Source: Corynebacterium sp. 21KM1197
Lineage (GTDB): Bacteria; Actinomycetota; Actinomycetes; Mycobacteriales; Mycobacteriaceae
DNA: 64,000 bases
Reading direction: 5' to 3'
Assembly: GCF_033783015.1 (NCBI RefSeq)
Contig: NZ_CP123907.1
Location: 372,001 to 436,000, forward strand
Shown: piece by piece, positions 19,189 to 27,878 of the stretch
How the letters are laid out: every line of letters starts with the position of its first letter
Numbering within the stretch: the first letter of the stretch is position 1
Notes under the pieces: model-generated
Seen by the model: the letters and a program-made list of their open reading frames with translations, nothing else
Told to the model about the DNA's origin: nothing
The model's database searches: none
Position numbers and translations under genes: made by a program

Positions 19189-22100
19189 ATGGCAGAACCT
19201 GTATCCCGCGTTGTACCTGCGGCAACGTCGCTTTGCGTGGAGTATCGTTCCGCGTCCCAGCGGGTTCCCGCACCGCCCAGGCCGGAGGGGACGCTCAAAG
19301 CGATGCCGGTGCCTCCCGCGCATAAGCCCTCGACGCCGCCGCTCGTGCGGCTGCTCATGCCCGTGGTGATGGTGGCCGCGATGGCGGCGATGGTGACCGT
19401 GATGTTCCTTTCCGCCGGAACGGTCAATCCCATGATGCTGGTCATGCCGCTCATGGCCGCGATGGGTTTTCTCATGATGTTTTCACCCCAGAATGGCAAT
19501 GACGCGGATGAAACCCGCCGCACATATTTGCGCCATCTGGGTCAATTACGTGCCACCGCTTTATCCAACGCGCAGGCGCAGCGGGAACACGAGGTGCACC
19601 GCTATCCGAATCCGGCCGACGCATGGGCTTTAGTGGGCGGCGAGCGCATGTGGGAGCGGGGAATCCACGATGAGGATTATCTGGAAGTGCGCGTGGGTTT
19701 AGGGATTGCCGCATTGTGTACCCCCATTGAGGTGAGCGATCCGGGAGCCGCGGAGGATCTTGATCCGGTGTGCGCCACATCGTTGCGGCATACCGTGCAG
19801 GCGGCCAATACGGTGGGTAGTAGCCCCGTGGTGGTGCAACTTCGGGCCTTTACCTATATCTCCGTGGCGGGAGCGAGAGCCGCAGATTGCGTGCGCGCCA
19901 TATTGTGCAGCCTGGTTTTTCAACAAGGCCCGGAAGCAATAGGAATTGTGGTGGATTATCGCGGAGCGGAATGGGAATGGCTGAAATGGTTACCACATAC
20001 GAGGAATCCAGAACGGGCCGCTTATAGCATTGCCGTGGTGGAAGCGGAAGGAGAGGCGCCTGAGGCGGATACGGTCATAGACATCTCGCCCGAGGGCACC
20101 AGTGCTATTCGACGCCGCGCCGAGGAAGAGGGCTTGGCCCTCGACCTAGACGGGGAATTGTGGGTGCATACGGCCGGTGGAAAGGAGAAATTGGGGAGCC
20201 CGGATTATATGACGATGGTGCAGGCCGTGGCCCTGGCTCGGCGCATGGCTCCCTATTATCGCCCGGATATTCCCCGTGGTGGCGTGGAATTAACGCAGAA
20301 TAATGACCTCCTGCCGCTATTAGGAATGAGCGGAAGCGCAGACATTGCTCCGGCGAGATTATGGCCCGGACGCGAGAGCAGCGCGGACTCTAGGCTCAAA
20401 GTGCCCATTGGGGTGAGCACGGTAACGGGCCTGCCGGTGTGGTTGGATCTGAAGGAATCCGCGCATGGGGGCATGGGGCCGCATGGCTTATGCATTGGGG
20501 CCACAGGATCGGGGAAATCGGAATTATTGCGCACCCTGGTGGTGGCGCTGGCGGCCACGCACAGCCCGGAAGAACTCACCTTGGTGTTGGTGGATTTTAA
20601 GGGTGGAGCCACATTTCTGGGGTTGGATCATCTTCCGCATACCTCGGCGGTGATCACAAACCTAGAGCAAGAGGCCACCCTGGTGGAAAGAATGCACGAT
20701 GCCATAGCGGGCGAAATGAATCGCAGGCAGGAAGTACTCCGCGCCGCCGGGAACTTTGCCAACGTTCGAGAATATGAGGCGGCACGGGAAGCCAGCAGAA
20801 CGGACTTAGAACCCATGCCCGCACTGCTCGTGGTGGTCGATGAGTTTTCGGAGCTATTGGGCCAGCATCCGGATTTTGCCGATCTCTTTGTGGCGGTGGG
20901 CAGGCTGGGGCGTTCCCTCCACGTGCACTTGCTCTTGGCCAGCCAACGCTTGGAAGAGGGGCGGCTGCGGGGGCTGGACTCGCACCTTTCCTACCGCATT
21001 GGCTTGCGCACCTTTTCCGCCGCCGAGTCGCGGCAGGTCCTCGGGGTACCGGACGCCCACGAACTCCCCTCGGTGCCGGGAATGGGCTTTGTGAAGGCCG
21101 GGGCGGAGGACGTGGTGGGCTTCCGGGCGGCCTACGTATCCGGTCCGTTGGTGAGCCGGAGGGAAGTGGAGGGCTCTCCGCGTCAGGCGTGCCTATACCG
21201 CGGCTGGTCCGATGTGGAAAAGGAAGTAAGGGTGGTCGAGGAGGAGGAATCCCGCACGGTGCTCGAAGCCGTGGCTGAGAGCGCGCAGTGTGCGGCGCAG
21301 GAACGCGGGCAGAAAGCCCGGACATTATGGCTGCCACCGTTGCCGGAGATGGTGGAACTCGCGGGAGTGGTGGAGCCGATGGGGCGCTTGCGTGCCGCCG
21401 TGGGCATTATTGATCGCCCGTATTACCAGCGGCAGGATCCCTTGGTTTTGGACTTCACCGTGGGCGGTGGTCACGTGGCCCTCTGCGGCGGGCCACGCTC
21501 CGGGAAATCCACGGCCTTACGCAGCATTGTGGCCTCCCTGGCGGCCACGCACACCACCGATCAGGTGCGGTTTTATGTGGTGGACATGGGCGGGGAGAGC
21601 CAAGGAGTATTGGAGCGGCTGCCGCACGTGGCCGGGGTGGCGCATAAGAAAGACCTCGGAAAAGTACACCGCGTATTCGACGAGGTGATGGCCTTGGTGG
21701 AGGCGGGCCTGCCCGGTGATGGTCGGCATACCTTTTTGGTCATTGACGGCTGGCACGCCTTGGTTACGGATTGCGAGGAAGAAGTAGATCGGGTGGCGCG
21801 CATCGTGGCCGATGGTGCGGCCGCCGGAGTACACGTGATGATTTCCACGCAGCGGTGGACGGTCCTGCGGCCGGTGATCCGTGATCTCATTGATCACCGC
21901 CTGGAACTGCAACTGGGCGAGGCGATGGATTCCCTCATTGATAGAAAGGCGCAGCAGAAGATACCGCCGCGCCCGGGGCGAGGAATTACCGCCGAGGGAG
22001 AACCCATGCTGTGGTGCATGTGCTCGGCACAGGACATAGCGCACATCACCACCATTTCTGCCGAGCAAACTCCGGTTCCTGAGTTGAAGGTGCTTCCTGG

Positions 22101-22821
22101 TTTCCTCCCCGCCGCGGAATTGCCCCGCGATGAGGGGCCATTAGCCGTGGGGATCGGTGGAATACACATGGCCCCTATTCGCTGGAATAACGATCATATG
22201 CTGTGCATAGGCGCGCATGGATCGGGAAAATCCACCCTGGTGCGCACTGCGCTGGAGGGGATTGCTCGGCTGGAACCCCAGCGGGCGAGGATCGTGCTCG
22301 TGGATCATCGTCGCGCTCATCTTGGAGCGGTGCCCGAGCACATGCTCGCCGCCTATAGCGCTTCCTCCTCGGCCACGGTGGAGGCATTGCGCAATACCGC
22401 CGTGACGCTTCAGAAGCGCATACCCGGCCCGGAGGTAAGCGCGGAGCAATTGCGAAAGCGAAGCTGGTGGGAGGGCCCGGAGATCTACGTGGTGATTGAT
22501 GATGCGTACTTGGTGGACTCCGCCGCTTTGGCGGAGATCATGCCCCTGATACCCCATGCGCGTGATGTGGGTCTGCACCTGGTGGTGGCGCATAAATCCG
22601 GGGGCATCAATAGGGCGCTGTACCAGCCCTTCCTTGCCGCGCTGCGGGATCAGATTCCCACCGTGCTCCTCTTGGACGCGGATAAGGAAGAAGGCGCTAT
22701 CTGCGGGATGAAGCCAGTGGCGCAGCCTCCCGGGCGGGGGAGATGGCTAGAGCAAGGGGCCGAGCCAATAACAATGCAGGTGGCCTGCGTGGAGAGGCAC
22801 GGGGACGAGGGGGAGATGTGA
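19189..22821 (+). CDS. eccC: Type VII secretion ATPase EccC (FtsK/SpoIIIE type)
   Basis: EccC is the motor and substrate receptor of ESX systems. The 1210-aa protein has two transmembrane helices (about residues 58-102) and three ATPase domains with P-loops GATGSGKSELLRTL (near 435), GGPRSGKSTALRS (near 765) and GAHGSGKSTLVRT (near 1005). A Walker B-like LLVVVDEFSELL follows the first. All three domains are in one chain, unlike the split EccCa/EccCb of some ESX loci. ATG 19189 is preceded by AAGGGGG (19177-19183). Upstream in-frame ATGs lack this. Confidence 0.94.
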   Translation: MAEPVSRVVPAATSLCVEYRSASQRVPAPPRPEGTLKAMPVPPAHKPSTPPLVRLLMPVVMVAAMAAMVTVMFLSAGTVNPMMLVMPLMAAMGFLMMFSPQNGNDADETRRTYLRHLGQLRATALSNAQAQREHEVHRYPNPADAWALVGGERMWERGIHDEDYLEVRVGLGIAALCTPIEVSDPGAAEDLDPVCATSLRHTVQAANTVGSSPVVVQLRAFTYISVAGARAADCVRAILCSLVFQQGPEAIGIVVDYRGAEWEWLKWLPHTRNPERAAYSIAVVEAEGEAPEADTVIDISPEGTSAIRRRAEEEGLALDLDGELWVHTAGGKEKLGSPDYMTMVQAVALARRMAPYYRPDIPRGGVELTQNNDLLPLLGMSGSADIAPARLWPGRESSADSRLKVPIGVSTVTGLPVWLDLKESAHGGMGPHGLCIGATGSGKSELLRTLVVALAATHSPEELTLVLVDFKGGATFLGLDHLPHTSAVITNLEQEATLVERMHDAIAGEMNRRQEVLRAAGNFANVREYEAAREASRTDLEPMPALLVVVDEFSELLGQHPDFADLFVAVGRLGRSLHVHLLLASQRLEEGRLRGLDSHLSYRIGLRTFSAAESRQVLGVPDAHELPSVPGMGFVKAGAEDVVGFRAAYVSGPLVSRREVEGSPRQACLYRGWSDVEKEVRVVEEEESRTVLEAVAESAQCAAQERGQKARTLWLPPLPEMVELAGVVEPMGRLRAAVGIIDRPYYQRQDPLVLDFTVGGGHVALCGGPRSGKSTALRSIVASLAATHTTDQVRFYVVDMGGESQGVLERLPHVAGVAHKKDLGKVHRVFDEVMALVEAGLPGDGRHTFLVIDGWHALVTDCEEEVDRVARIVADGAAAGVHVMISTQRWTVLRPVIRDLIDHRLELQLGEAMDSLIDRKAQQKIPPRPGRGITAEGEPMLWCMCSAQDIAHITTISAEQTPVPELKVLPGFLPAAELPRDEGPLAVGIGGIHMAPIRWNNDHMLCIGAHGSGKSTLVRTALEGIARLEPQRARIVLVDHRRAHLGAVPEHMLAAYSASSSATVEALRNTAVTLQKRIPGPEVSAEQLRKRSWWEGPEIYVVIDDAYLVDSAALAEIMPLIPHARDVGLHLVVAHKSGGINRALYQPFLAALRDQIPTVLLLDADKEEGAICGMKPVAQPPGRGRWLEQGAEPITMQVACVERHGDEGEM

Positions 22822-23957
22822 GCAGTTTGGTTATCACGATTCTGGAGGAAGCCACCGTCTTTGAGGGCGCGGATACCGTGTACCGCTATGACCTGGTGCC
22901 GCCGGTGCTTACCGAACCGTGGGCCTTGACCGCGGTGGTGGAACAAGCCCAGGCGGTGTTGCCCGAGGATGGGGAGCCGGTGGAGGTGCGGGTAACCATG
23001 GAACTCGCCCCGGACGCCCCGGACGCGCCGGGACGGGAGGAGGCGGGCCTGGCGGTGGAGGCGGTGCAGGCGGCGTTACGGGCCGGGTTACCGACTGCAT
23101 TACCGGAAGCCGTGCAGGAAGTGGGGTTGGGGGTGCGGGAGGGGGAACCAGTGGTCGAACCGGGGGACGTTGGGGACTCAGGGGACGCTGGGTACGCGGA
23201 GCGCCCTGAGCCCACGGAGATTCTTTACCCCTCTCTGCCGTCGCGGACATCGCCGGTTAATGGATCGTCGGCCAGTGGGCGGGACGCCCTTGCCTTGATG
23301 AAAGGGAGAACCGGGAAGCATACGCGCGGGGGTGATGAGCCGCTGTGGCGACGTTTTACCTGGATACACCTGGCGATGGTGGGGATTATCGCTGCCGTGG
23401 TGGGGTTATCGTGGTGGACGATGGGGAGGAGCACGACTCTGGGCACAGAGCCCAAGGCGCAGGGGATCGTGGGGAGTCCCGTGCCCGTAGCGGCGGAGGA
23501 GTCTGAGGGGGCGGCGGCAAGCCCGCAAGGGCCAGCGTCTTCCTCGCCACCCATCGTGGTGCACGAAATCGGACGGGTGCGGGCCTCCACCACTGCCGGT
23601 TTCCGGGGAGATATGGAGGGGGAGGATGTGGTTTTCCGGGGTGAGGATGAGGCACTGAGGATAAGGGTGTCCGCCGATCCGGTGTTCGGGGTGCCGGCGG
23701 AAGCGGTGTTGCGGGAGGTAATGGAAACGGTGGAACACGATCCCACGTTGAGCGGGGTGGAACCGGGTGCGCCTCCCCAGGGAGAAAAGGAAAAGGTGCG
23801 ATACCGGGAGGAACCGGGTGATGGCTCGGTGGTGGAGTGGGTGACGTGGGTGGAGGCGGGGCACCACGTAAGCGTGGGGTGCCATACCCGGGAAGCCTCT
23901 ACCGTGGTGCAGCGGGCTGCGTGTCGCATTGTGGAGGAGTCCACGGGGGTGCTGTAG
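22818..23957 (+). CDS. Type VII secretion-associated protein, Rv3446c-like
   Basis: Genes of this type lie between eccC and the esx pair in ESX-4 loci (Rv3446c in M. tuberculosis). The 379-aa product has an N-terminal domain (SSLVITILEEATVFEGADTV), an acidic/variable middle and one transmembrane helix near residues 200-220 (AMVGIIAAVVGLSWWTMG). The C-terminal extracytoplasmic domain contains VEAGHHVSVGCHTRE and RAACRIVEESTGVL with paired cysteines. The GTG at 22818 overlaps the eccC stop (GTGA) and follows GGGGGAG, so the downstream start is preferred to ATG 22743. Function is unknown. Confidence 0.78.
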   Translation: MSSLVITILEEATVFEGADTVYRYDLVPPVLTEPWALTAVVEQAQAVLPEDGEPVEVRVTMELAPDAPDAPGREEAGLAVEAVQAALRAGLPTALPEAVQEVGLGVREGEPVVEPGDVGDSGDAGYAERPEPTEILYPSLPSRTSPVNGSSASGRDALALMKGRTGKHTRGGDEPLWRRFTWIHLAMVGIIAAVVGLSWWTMGRSTTLGTEPKAQGIVGSPVPVAAEESEGAAASPQGPASSSPPIVVHEIGRVRASTTAGFRGDMEGEDVVFRGEDEALRIRVSADPVFGVPAEAVLREVMETVEHDPTLSGVEPGAPPQGEKEKVRYREEPGDGSVVEWVTWVEAGHHVSVGCHTREASTVVQRAACRIVEESTGVL

Positions 23958-24059
23958 GCGCGGGTGGTAGTCGGTCCTCGGGGTGCTTAGCGACGGTGGC
24001 GGCAACAAACTTTTATCCGCGAGGGAACCGATGGAGCGCGGGAGCAGTCAAAGATAAGT

Positions 24060-24087
24060 GGAAGGTTCCACCACGGTGGGACTTTCC
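24060..24087 (+). promoter_or_regulatory. Strong hairpin in the esx leader
   Basis: GGAAGGTTCCACC (24060-24072) pairs with GGTGGGACTTTCC (24075-24087), with only two G-U wobbles and a very tight loop. It ends 44 nt before the first WXG100 gene and is not followed by a T-tract, so it looks more like a leader structure or operator than a terminator. The rest of the gap 23958-24131 shows no gene. Confidence 0.5.
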
Positions 24088-24131
24088 GCTCTAGGACTAT
24101 TTGTTGCCGATCTTTTCAAGAAGGGGGAGAG

Positions 24132-24449
24132 ATGTCAGGAATGTTCAGAACGGAAGCTGACGTCATGGTCGCCACCGCAGGCCGCGTGGACGATACCAAT
24201 AGCCAGGTGCAATCGGAATTGACCAGATTGCAGGGCGTGGTGGACGGGGTACGAGGCTCCTGGGCGGGTAACGCACAGGTGAGTTTTGACAACCTCATGG
24301 AGAGGTGGAACACCTCGGCCCGGGAGTTGCGTGAGGCGCTGGGATCTATCAGTGAGAATATTCGGTCCAATGCCCATCACTTTGAGGACATGGAAGCGCA
24401 GAATGCCCAGGCCTTTAGCGCCGTGGGCGGATCGGGTCTTGCCCTGTAG
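24132..24449 (+). CDS. WXG100 family protein (EsxB/EsxU-like)
   Basis: WXG100 proteins are small helical-hairpin substrates of type VII secretion, exported as heterodimers. The 105-aa protein has a first helix (residues about 8-38), the turn motif SWAGNAQ with the conserved Trp-x-Gly, and a second helix (about 50-90). A ribosome-binding stretch AAGGGGGAGAG precedes the ATG. It contains no tyrosine, so the usual C-terminal YxxxD/E export motif is absent. It probably pairs with the next gene. Confidence 0.9.
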   Translation: MSGMFRTEADVMVATAGRVDDTNSQVQSELTRLQGVVDGVRGSWAGNAQVSFDNLMERWNTSARELREALGSISENIRSNAHHFEDMEAQNAQAFSAVGGSGLAL

Positions 24450-24497
24450 CGGGGTGGGGTCAGACCAGGAAGAATAAAGAAAAAAGGGGGTTTAACG

Positions 24498-24785
24498 ATG
24501 GATCACATTAAGTATTCGTTCGGGGCCATTGAGGCTGCCGCCGGTGATATTCACGCCACCTCGGGCAGAATCAATGGGTTGCTGGGCGAACTCAAGGCGC
24601 TGCTGCAACCGATGGTGGCGGCGTGGGAAGGTGATTCCGCAACGGCGTATCAGGCCGCGCAGGAAAAATGGGATCGCTCCGCTGAGGATTTGAATCAGAT
24701 CCTTGACACCATTTCACGCACGGTTACCCAGGGCAATGACCGCATGGCGGATGTCAATCGCGCCGCAGCGGCCTCGTGGGGATAG
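24498..24785 (+). CDS. WXG100 family protein (EsxA/EsxT-like)
   Basis: A 95-aa helical-hairpin protein with the turn motif AWEGDSATAYQAAQ around residue 41. The first helix runs about 8-37 and the second about 48-85, ending AAAASWG. AGGGGGTTTAACG precedes the ATG. It is the expected dimer partner of the product encoded 49 nt upstream. No YxxxD/E is present in its tail. Confidence 0.92.
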   Translation: MDHIKYSFGAIEAAAGDIHATSGRINGLLGELKALLQPMVAAWEGDSATAYQAAQEKWDRSAEDLNQILDTISRTVTQGNDRMADVNRAAAASWG

Positions 24786-24821
24786 CACGTCGTTAGGGCA
24801 CTGAGCCGCTGAGGCGCAGAT

Positions 24822-24897
24822 CACGGTGATGGGGGTGCGTGTCATCGCAGGATGGACACGGGCGCGATGGGGCAGCGCTTCTATCACCGTGGTTTTT
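24822..24897 (+). terminator. Long-loop stem with T-run after the esx pair
   Basis: CACGGTGAT (24822-24830) is perfectly complementary to ATCACCGTG (24883-24891), and GTTTTT follows at 24892-24897. The 52-nt loop is long, so this may be a terminator with extra structure inside or an element of the rplM leader. It lies in the 261-nt gap before rplM. Confidence 0.4.
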
Positions 24898-25046
24898 GCT
24901 TTGTGGGTGGAACGGCGTAAAGTTAAACGCCTGTGTGTCACACGTATGTATGGCCGATCCCGGGTCTCCACCGGCCGCCGCGATCGCCGTGGGACGCGCT
25001 TGTTGGCCGGCAGTCCTGTAGATAAGACCTCCAAGGAGTCACTTAA

Positions 25047-25490
25047 GTGTCTACTTATCACCCGAAGAGCGGTGACATCACCCGCAAGTGGTATGTCATC
25101 GACGCCACTGACGTGGTTCTGGGTCGTCTTGCCACCCACGCTGCAAACCTGCTGCGCGGAAAGGGTAAGCCCCAGTTCGCCCCCAACGTTGATTGTGGCG
25201 ATCACGTCATCATCATCAACGCTGACAAGGTTGCTGTCAGCTCCAACAAGCGCGAGCGTGAAATGCGCTACCGTCACTCGGGCTACCCCGGTGGCCTCAA
25301 GACCATGACCCTGGGCCGCGCGCTTGCCGATCACCCGGCACGCACCGTGGAGGAGTCCATCCGGGGCATGATGCCGCACAACAAGTTGTCCAACGCTTCC
25401 ATCAAGAAGCTGCATGTTTACGCTGGCGCTGAGCACCCGCACGCTGGCCAGAAGCCGGAGAACTACGAGATCAAGGTGGTGGCACAGTGA
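25047..25490 (+). CDS. rplM: 50S ribosomal protein uL13 (L13)
   Basis: L13 is an early assembly protein of the large subunit. The 147-aa product starts [19 protein letters not shown] and contains [29 protein letters not shown] and GMMPHNKL. Translation starts at GTG 25047 after AAGGAG (25033-25038). The stop overlaps the rpsI start (GTGA). Confidence 0.97.
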   Translation: MSTYHPKSGDITRKWYVIDATDVVLGRLATHAANLLRGKGKPQFAPNVDCGDHVIIINADKVAVSSNKREREMRYRHSGYPGGLKTMTLGRALADHPARTVEESIRGMMPHNKLSNASIKKLHVYAGAEHPHAGQKPENYEIKVVAQ

Positions 25491-26026
25491 CCGAGCCGAA
25501 CAACAACATCGAGAACAACGTCGCAGACGCCGAGGACTTGGCTGCCGCTGCGGCCGCCACCGAGGAGTTCACCAACACCATCGGTGACCACCTGGTTTCT
25601 GAGACCGAGGTTGAGGTCGAGGTGGAGCAGGCTGGCGTCGAGGGTCCCATTCAGACCGTGGGCCGCCGTAAGCGTGCCATCGTGCGCGTGCGCCTGGTTC
25701 CGGGCTCCGGCGAGTTCGTGTGCAATGGCCGCACGCTGGAGGACTACTTCCCGAACAAGATTCACCAGCAGACCGTGAAGTCCCCGCTGGTGCTTCTGGA
25801 TCGTGAAGGCCAGTTCGACATTCAGGCAAACCTGAAGGGTGGTGGCCCCACCGGCCAGGCCGGTGCTTTCCGCCTGGCCATTGCCCGTGCGCTTAACGCC
25901 TACGCTCCGGCGGATCGCGCGGCGCTGAAGAAGGCTGGCTTCCTCACCCGTGACGCTCGTGCCGTCGAGCGCAAGAAGGCCGGTCTGCACAAGGCACGTC
26001 GTGCCCCGCAGTACTCCAAGCGCTAA
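25487..26026 (+). CDS. rpsI: 30S ribosomal protein uS9 (S9), with acidic N-terminal extension
   Basis: The S9 tail contacts P-site tRNA. The conserved body begins at about residue 50 ([20 protein letters not shown]) and ends in the invariant [18 protein letters not shown]. The first 48 residues are acidic and Ala-rich ([18 protein letters not shown]), as is common in actinobacterial S9, giving 179 aa. GTG 25487 overlaps the rplM stop by 4 nt. Confidence 0.96.
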   Translation: MTEPNNNIENNVADAEDLAAAAAATEEFTNTIGDHLVSETEVEVEVEQAGVEGPIQTVGRRKRAIVRVRLVPGSGEFVCNGRTLEDYFPNKIHQQTVKSPLVLLDREGQFDIQANLKGGGPTGQAGAFRLAIARALNAYAPADRAALKKAGFLTRDARAVERKKAGLHKARRAPQYSKR

Positions 26027-26045
26027 ATCTTTTATTGCGCGCCTG

Positions 26046-26073
26046 CGCCGCTCCTGGTTTTCCAGGAGCGGCG
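26046..26073 (+). terminator. Intrinsic terminator after rpsI
   Basis: CGCCGCTCCTGG pairs perfectly with CCAGGAGCGGCG around a 4-nt loop (TTTT), followed by TTTG. It separates rplM-rpsI from glmM. Confidence 0.82.
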
Positions 26074-26117
26074 TTTGCCGTTGTGGGGCGCCTCCCCGGT
26101 GGCGGGGCCTAGGCGGG

Positions 26118-26123
26118 CATAAT
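26118..26123 (+). promoter_or_regulatory. -10 box of glmM
   Basis: CATAAT ends 7 nt before the ATG at 26131. It argues for a leaderless glmM mRNA beginning MTRLFGTDG and against the ATG at 26122, which overlaps the box. Confidence 0.55.
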
Positions 26124-26130
26124 GGAGCGC

Positions 26131-27474
26131 ATGACTCGACTTTTTGGCACTGATGGTGTGCGCGGCTTGGCAAACGAGGCTTTGACGGCCTCCCTGGCAT
26201 TGAGGTTGGGGGCGGCGGCAGCGCAGGTGCTCACGGCTGAGAAGCAATCCTCCAAGCGTCGCCCGCTCGCTATCGTGGGCCGTGATCCGAGGGTATCGGG
26301 GGAGATGCTGGCGGCGGCGCTGGCGGCGGGCATGGCGTCGAGAGGCGTCGATGTGCTGCGCGTGGGGGTGCTGCCCACGCCCGCCGTGGCTTTCCTGACC
26401 GATGATTATGGTGCGGATATGGGCGTGATGATCTCCGCCTCGCACAATCCCATGCCGGATAATGGCATCAAGTTTTTCTCCGCCGGTGGGCGCAAACTTC
26501 CGGATACCGTGGAGGATGAGATTGAGGCCGTGATGGCTCAATTGAAGGAGGAGGGACCCACGGGGCACGGCGTGGGGCGCGTGATCGAGGAGGCCACGGA
26601 CGCCCACGAGCGCTATCTGGCTCATCTCAAGGAGGCGGTGAAGGCCGATCTCACGGGGCTGCGAGTGGTGGTGGACGCCGCTAACGGTGCGGCCGCAGAG
26701 ATCGCCCCGGAGGCTTATCGGCGCGCCGGTGCCGAGGTCATTGCTATTCATAATGAGCCGAACGCCTATAACATCAACGATAACTGCGGTTCTACGCACA
26801 TCGAGCAGACCCAGCGCGCGGTGCTGGAACACGGTGCCGACCTGGGATTGGCACACGACGGCGACGCGGATCGCTGCCTGGCGGTGGACGCGCAGGGGCG
26901 GGTGGTCGATGGGGATCAGATCATGGCGATTCTGGCGGTGGCCATGCGGGATAACAACGAGTTGAAGAAGAACACCCTCGTGGCCACCGTGATGAGCAAC
27001 CTGGGGCTTCGCCTGGCGATGGAGGAGCAAGGGATCACCGTGGTACCCACCAAGGTGGGGGATCGCTACGTACTGGAGGAGATTAACGCCTCGGGCTTTA
27101 GCCTGGGCGGTGAGCAATCGGGACACATCATTATCCCCGAATATGGCACCACCGGCGATGGGGTTTTGACGGGACTCAGCCTCATGGCGCGCATGGCGGA
27201 AAAGGGTGAATCCCTGGCGGATCTGGCCTCCGTGATGACGGTTCTGCCCCAGGTGCTCATCAACGTGCCCGTTTCCAATAAGAGCGTGATCGCCCAGAAT
27301 GATCAGGTGATCGCGGCTATCGAGGAAGCGGAGGCGGAGCTGGGGGAGACGGGCCGGGTGTTGCTGCGGCCCTCGGGGACGGAGGAGTTATTCCGCGTGA
27401 TGGTGGAGGCCGCGGAAGAGGAGCAGGCCCGCAAGGTGGCTGGAAAGCTCGCCGCGGTGGTGGCCGCAGTATAA
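26131..27474 (+). CDS. glmM: Phosphoglucosamine mutase
   Basis: GlmM converts glucosamine-6-phosphate to glucosamine-1-phosphate for UDP-GlcNAc and so for peptidoglycan. The 447-aa protein has [18 protein letters not shown] at the start, the phosphoserine loop [17 protein letters not shown] near residue 105, and the metal loop [13 protein letters not shown] near 245. The phosphate-binding loop [15 protein letters not shown] is near the end. Its substrate is made by glmS, 3.7 kb downstream. Confidence 0.96.
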   Translation: MTRLFGTDGVRGLANEALTASLALRLGAAAAQVLTAEKQSSKRRPLAIVGRDPRVSGEMLAAALAAGMASRGVDVLRVGVLPTPAVAFLTDDYGADMGVMISASHNPMPDNGIKFFSAGGRKLPDTVEDEIEAVMAQLKEEGPTGHGVGRVIEEATDAHERYLAHLKEAVKADLTGLRVVVDAANGAAAEIAPEAYRRAGAEVIAIHNEPNAYNINDNCGSTHIEQTQRAVLEHGADLGLAHDGDADRCLAVDAQGRVVDGDQIMAILAVAMRDNNELKKNTLVATVMSNLGLRLAMEEQGITVVPTKVGDRYVLEEINASGFSLGGEQSGHIIIPEYGTTGDGVLTGLSLMARMAEKGESLADLASVMTVLPQVLINVPVSNKSVIAQNDQVIAAIEEAEAELGETGRVLLRPSGTEELFRVMVEAAEEEQARKVAGKLAAVVAAV

Positions 27475-27523
27475 GCGGCAATCTTTTTGGGGTTCGGGGG
27501 AACCGGCGGGGTGGTGATCCGAG

Positions 27524-27552
27524 TCAAAGAGAAAGAGCATCGTTTTCTTTGA
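27524..27552. promoter_or_regulatory. Palindrome before the three-gene cassette
   Basis: TCAAAGAGAAAG (27524-27535) and CGTTTTCTTTGA (27541-27552) are complementary at 10 of 12 positions, with a 5-nt centre. It lies 27 nt upstream of the first cassette gene. It may be the operator of the cassette or a weak glmM terminator. It is AT-rich compared with its surroundings. Confidence 0.35.
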
Positions 27553-27578
27553 TTTGGATCAGCATGAGGGGGATCAGC

Positions 27579-27878
27579 GTGGAGGACATCTCTATCGCCC
27601 CGCAAGCCATTCGCGCCATGGTCAAGCGGGGGCTTGAGGAATTAGAAGAGCGGATAGGCGCGCACGGCGCGGCACCGCCAGCCTTGCCGACGCACGCCGT
27701 GGGCCAGGCATTCCGCGAACAGGCGGTGCGGCTTTCCGAGGTGTACCGGAGCATGCACGCGGAGGAGATAACAAGAATGCAGCGCCTTTCTGCGTTATTG
27801 CGCGACGTATTGCGCGATATTGACCGCGTGGAGGACACGGATCGGGAGCACGCGCGGGATATGGAGCGATGGGGATGA
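27579..27878 (+). CDS. Small helical protein, EspC-like (possible type VII target)
   Basis: The 99-aa product is almost wholly helical. After ISIAPQAIRAMVKRG it has a first helix (about 8-28), a short Pro-rich turn (APPALPTHAVGQAF, residues 32-45) and a long second helix rich in Arg, Glu and Leu up to DREHARDMERWG. The pattern (a beta-like start, a helix, LP..xxG, then a long helix) resembles ESX EspC/DUF2580-type proteins, though without a tryptophan in the turn. This is an inference from shape. GTG 27579 follows AGGGGGATCAGC. The stop overlaps the next start (ATGA). Confidence 0.6.
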   Translation: MEDISIAPQAIRAMVKRGLEELEERIGAHGAAPPALPTHAVGQAFREQAVRLSEVYRSMHAEEITRMQRLSALLRDVLRDIDRVEDTDREHARDMERWG

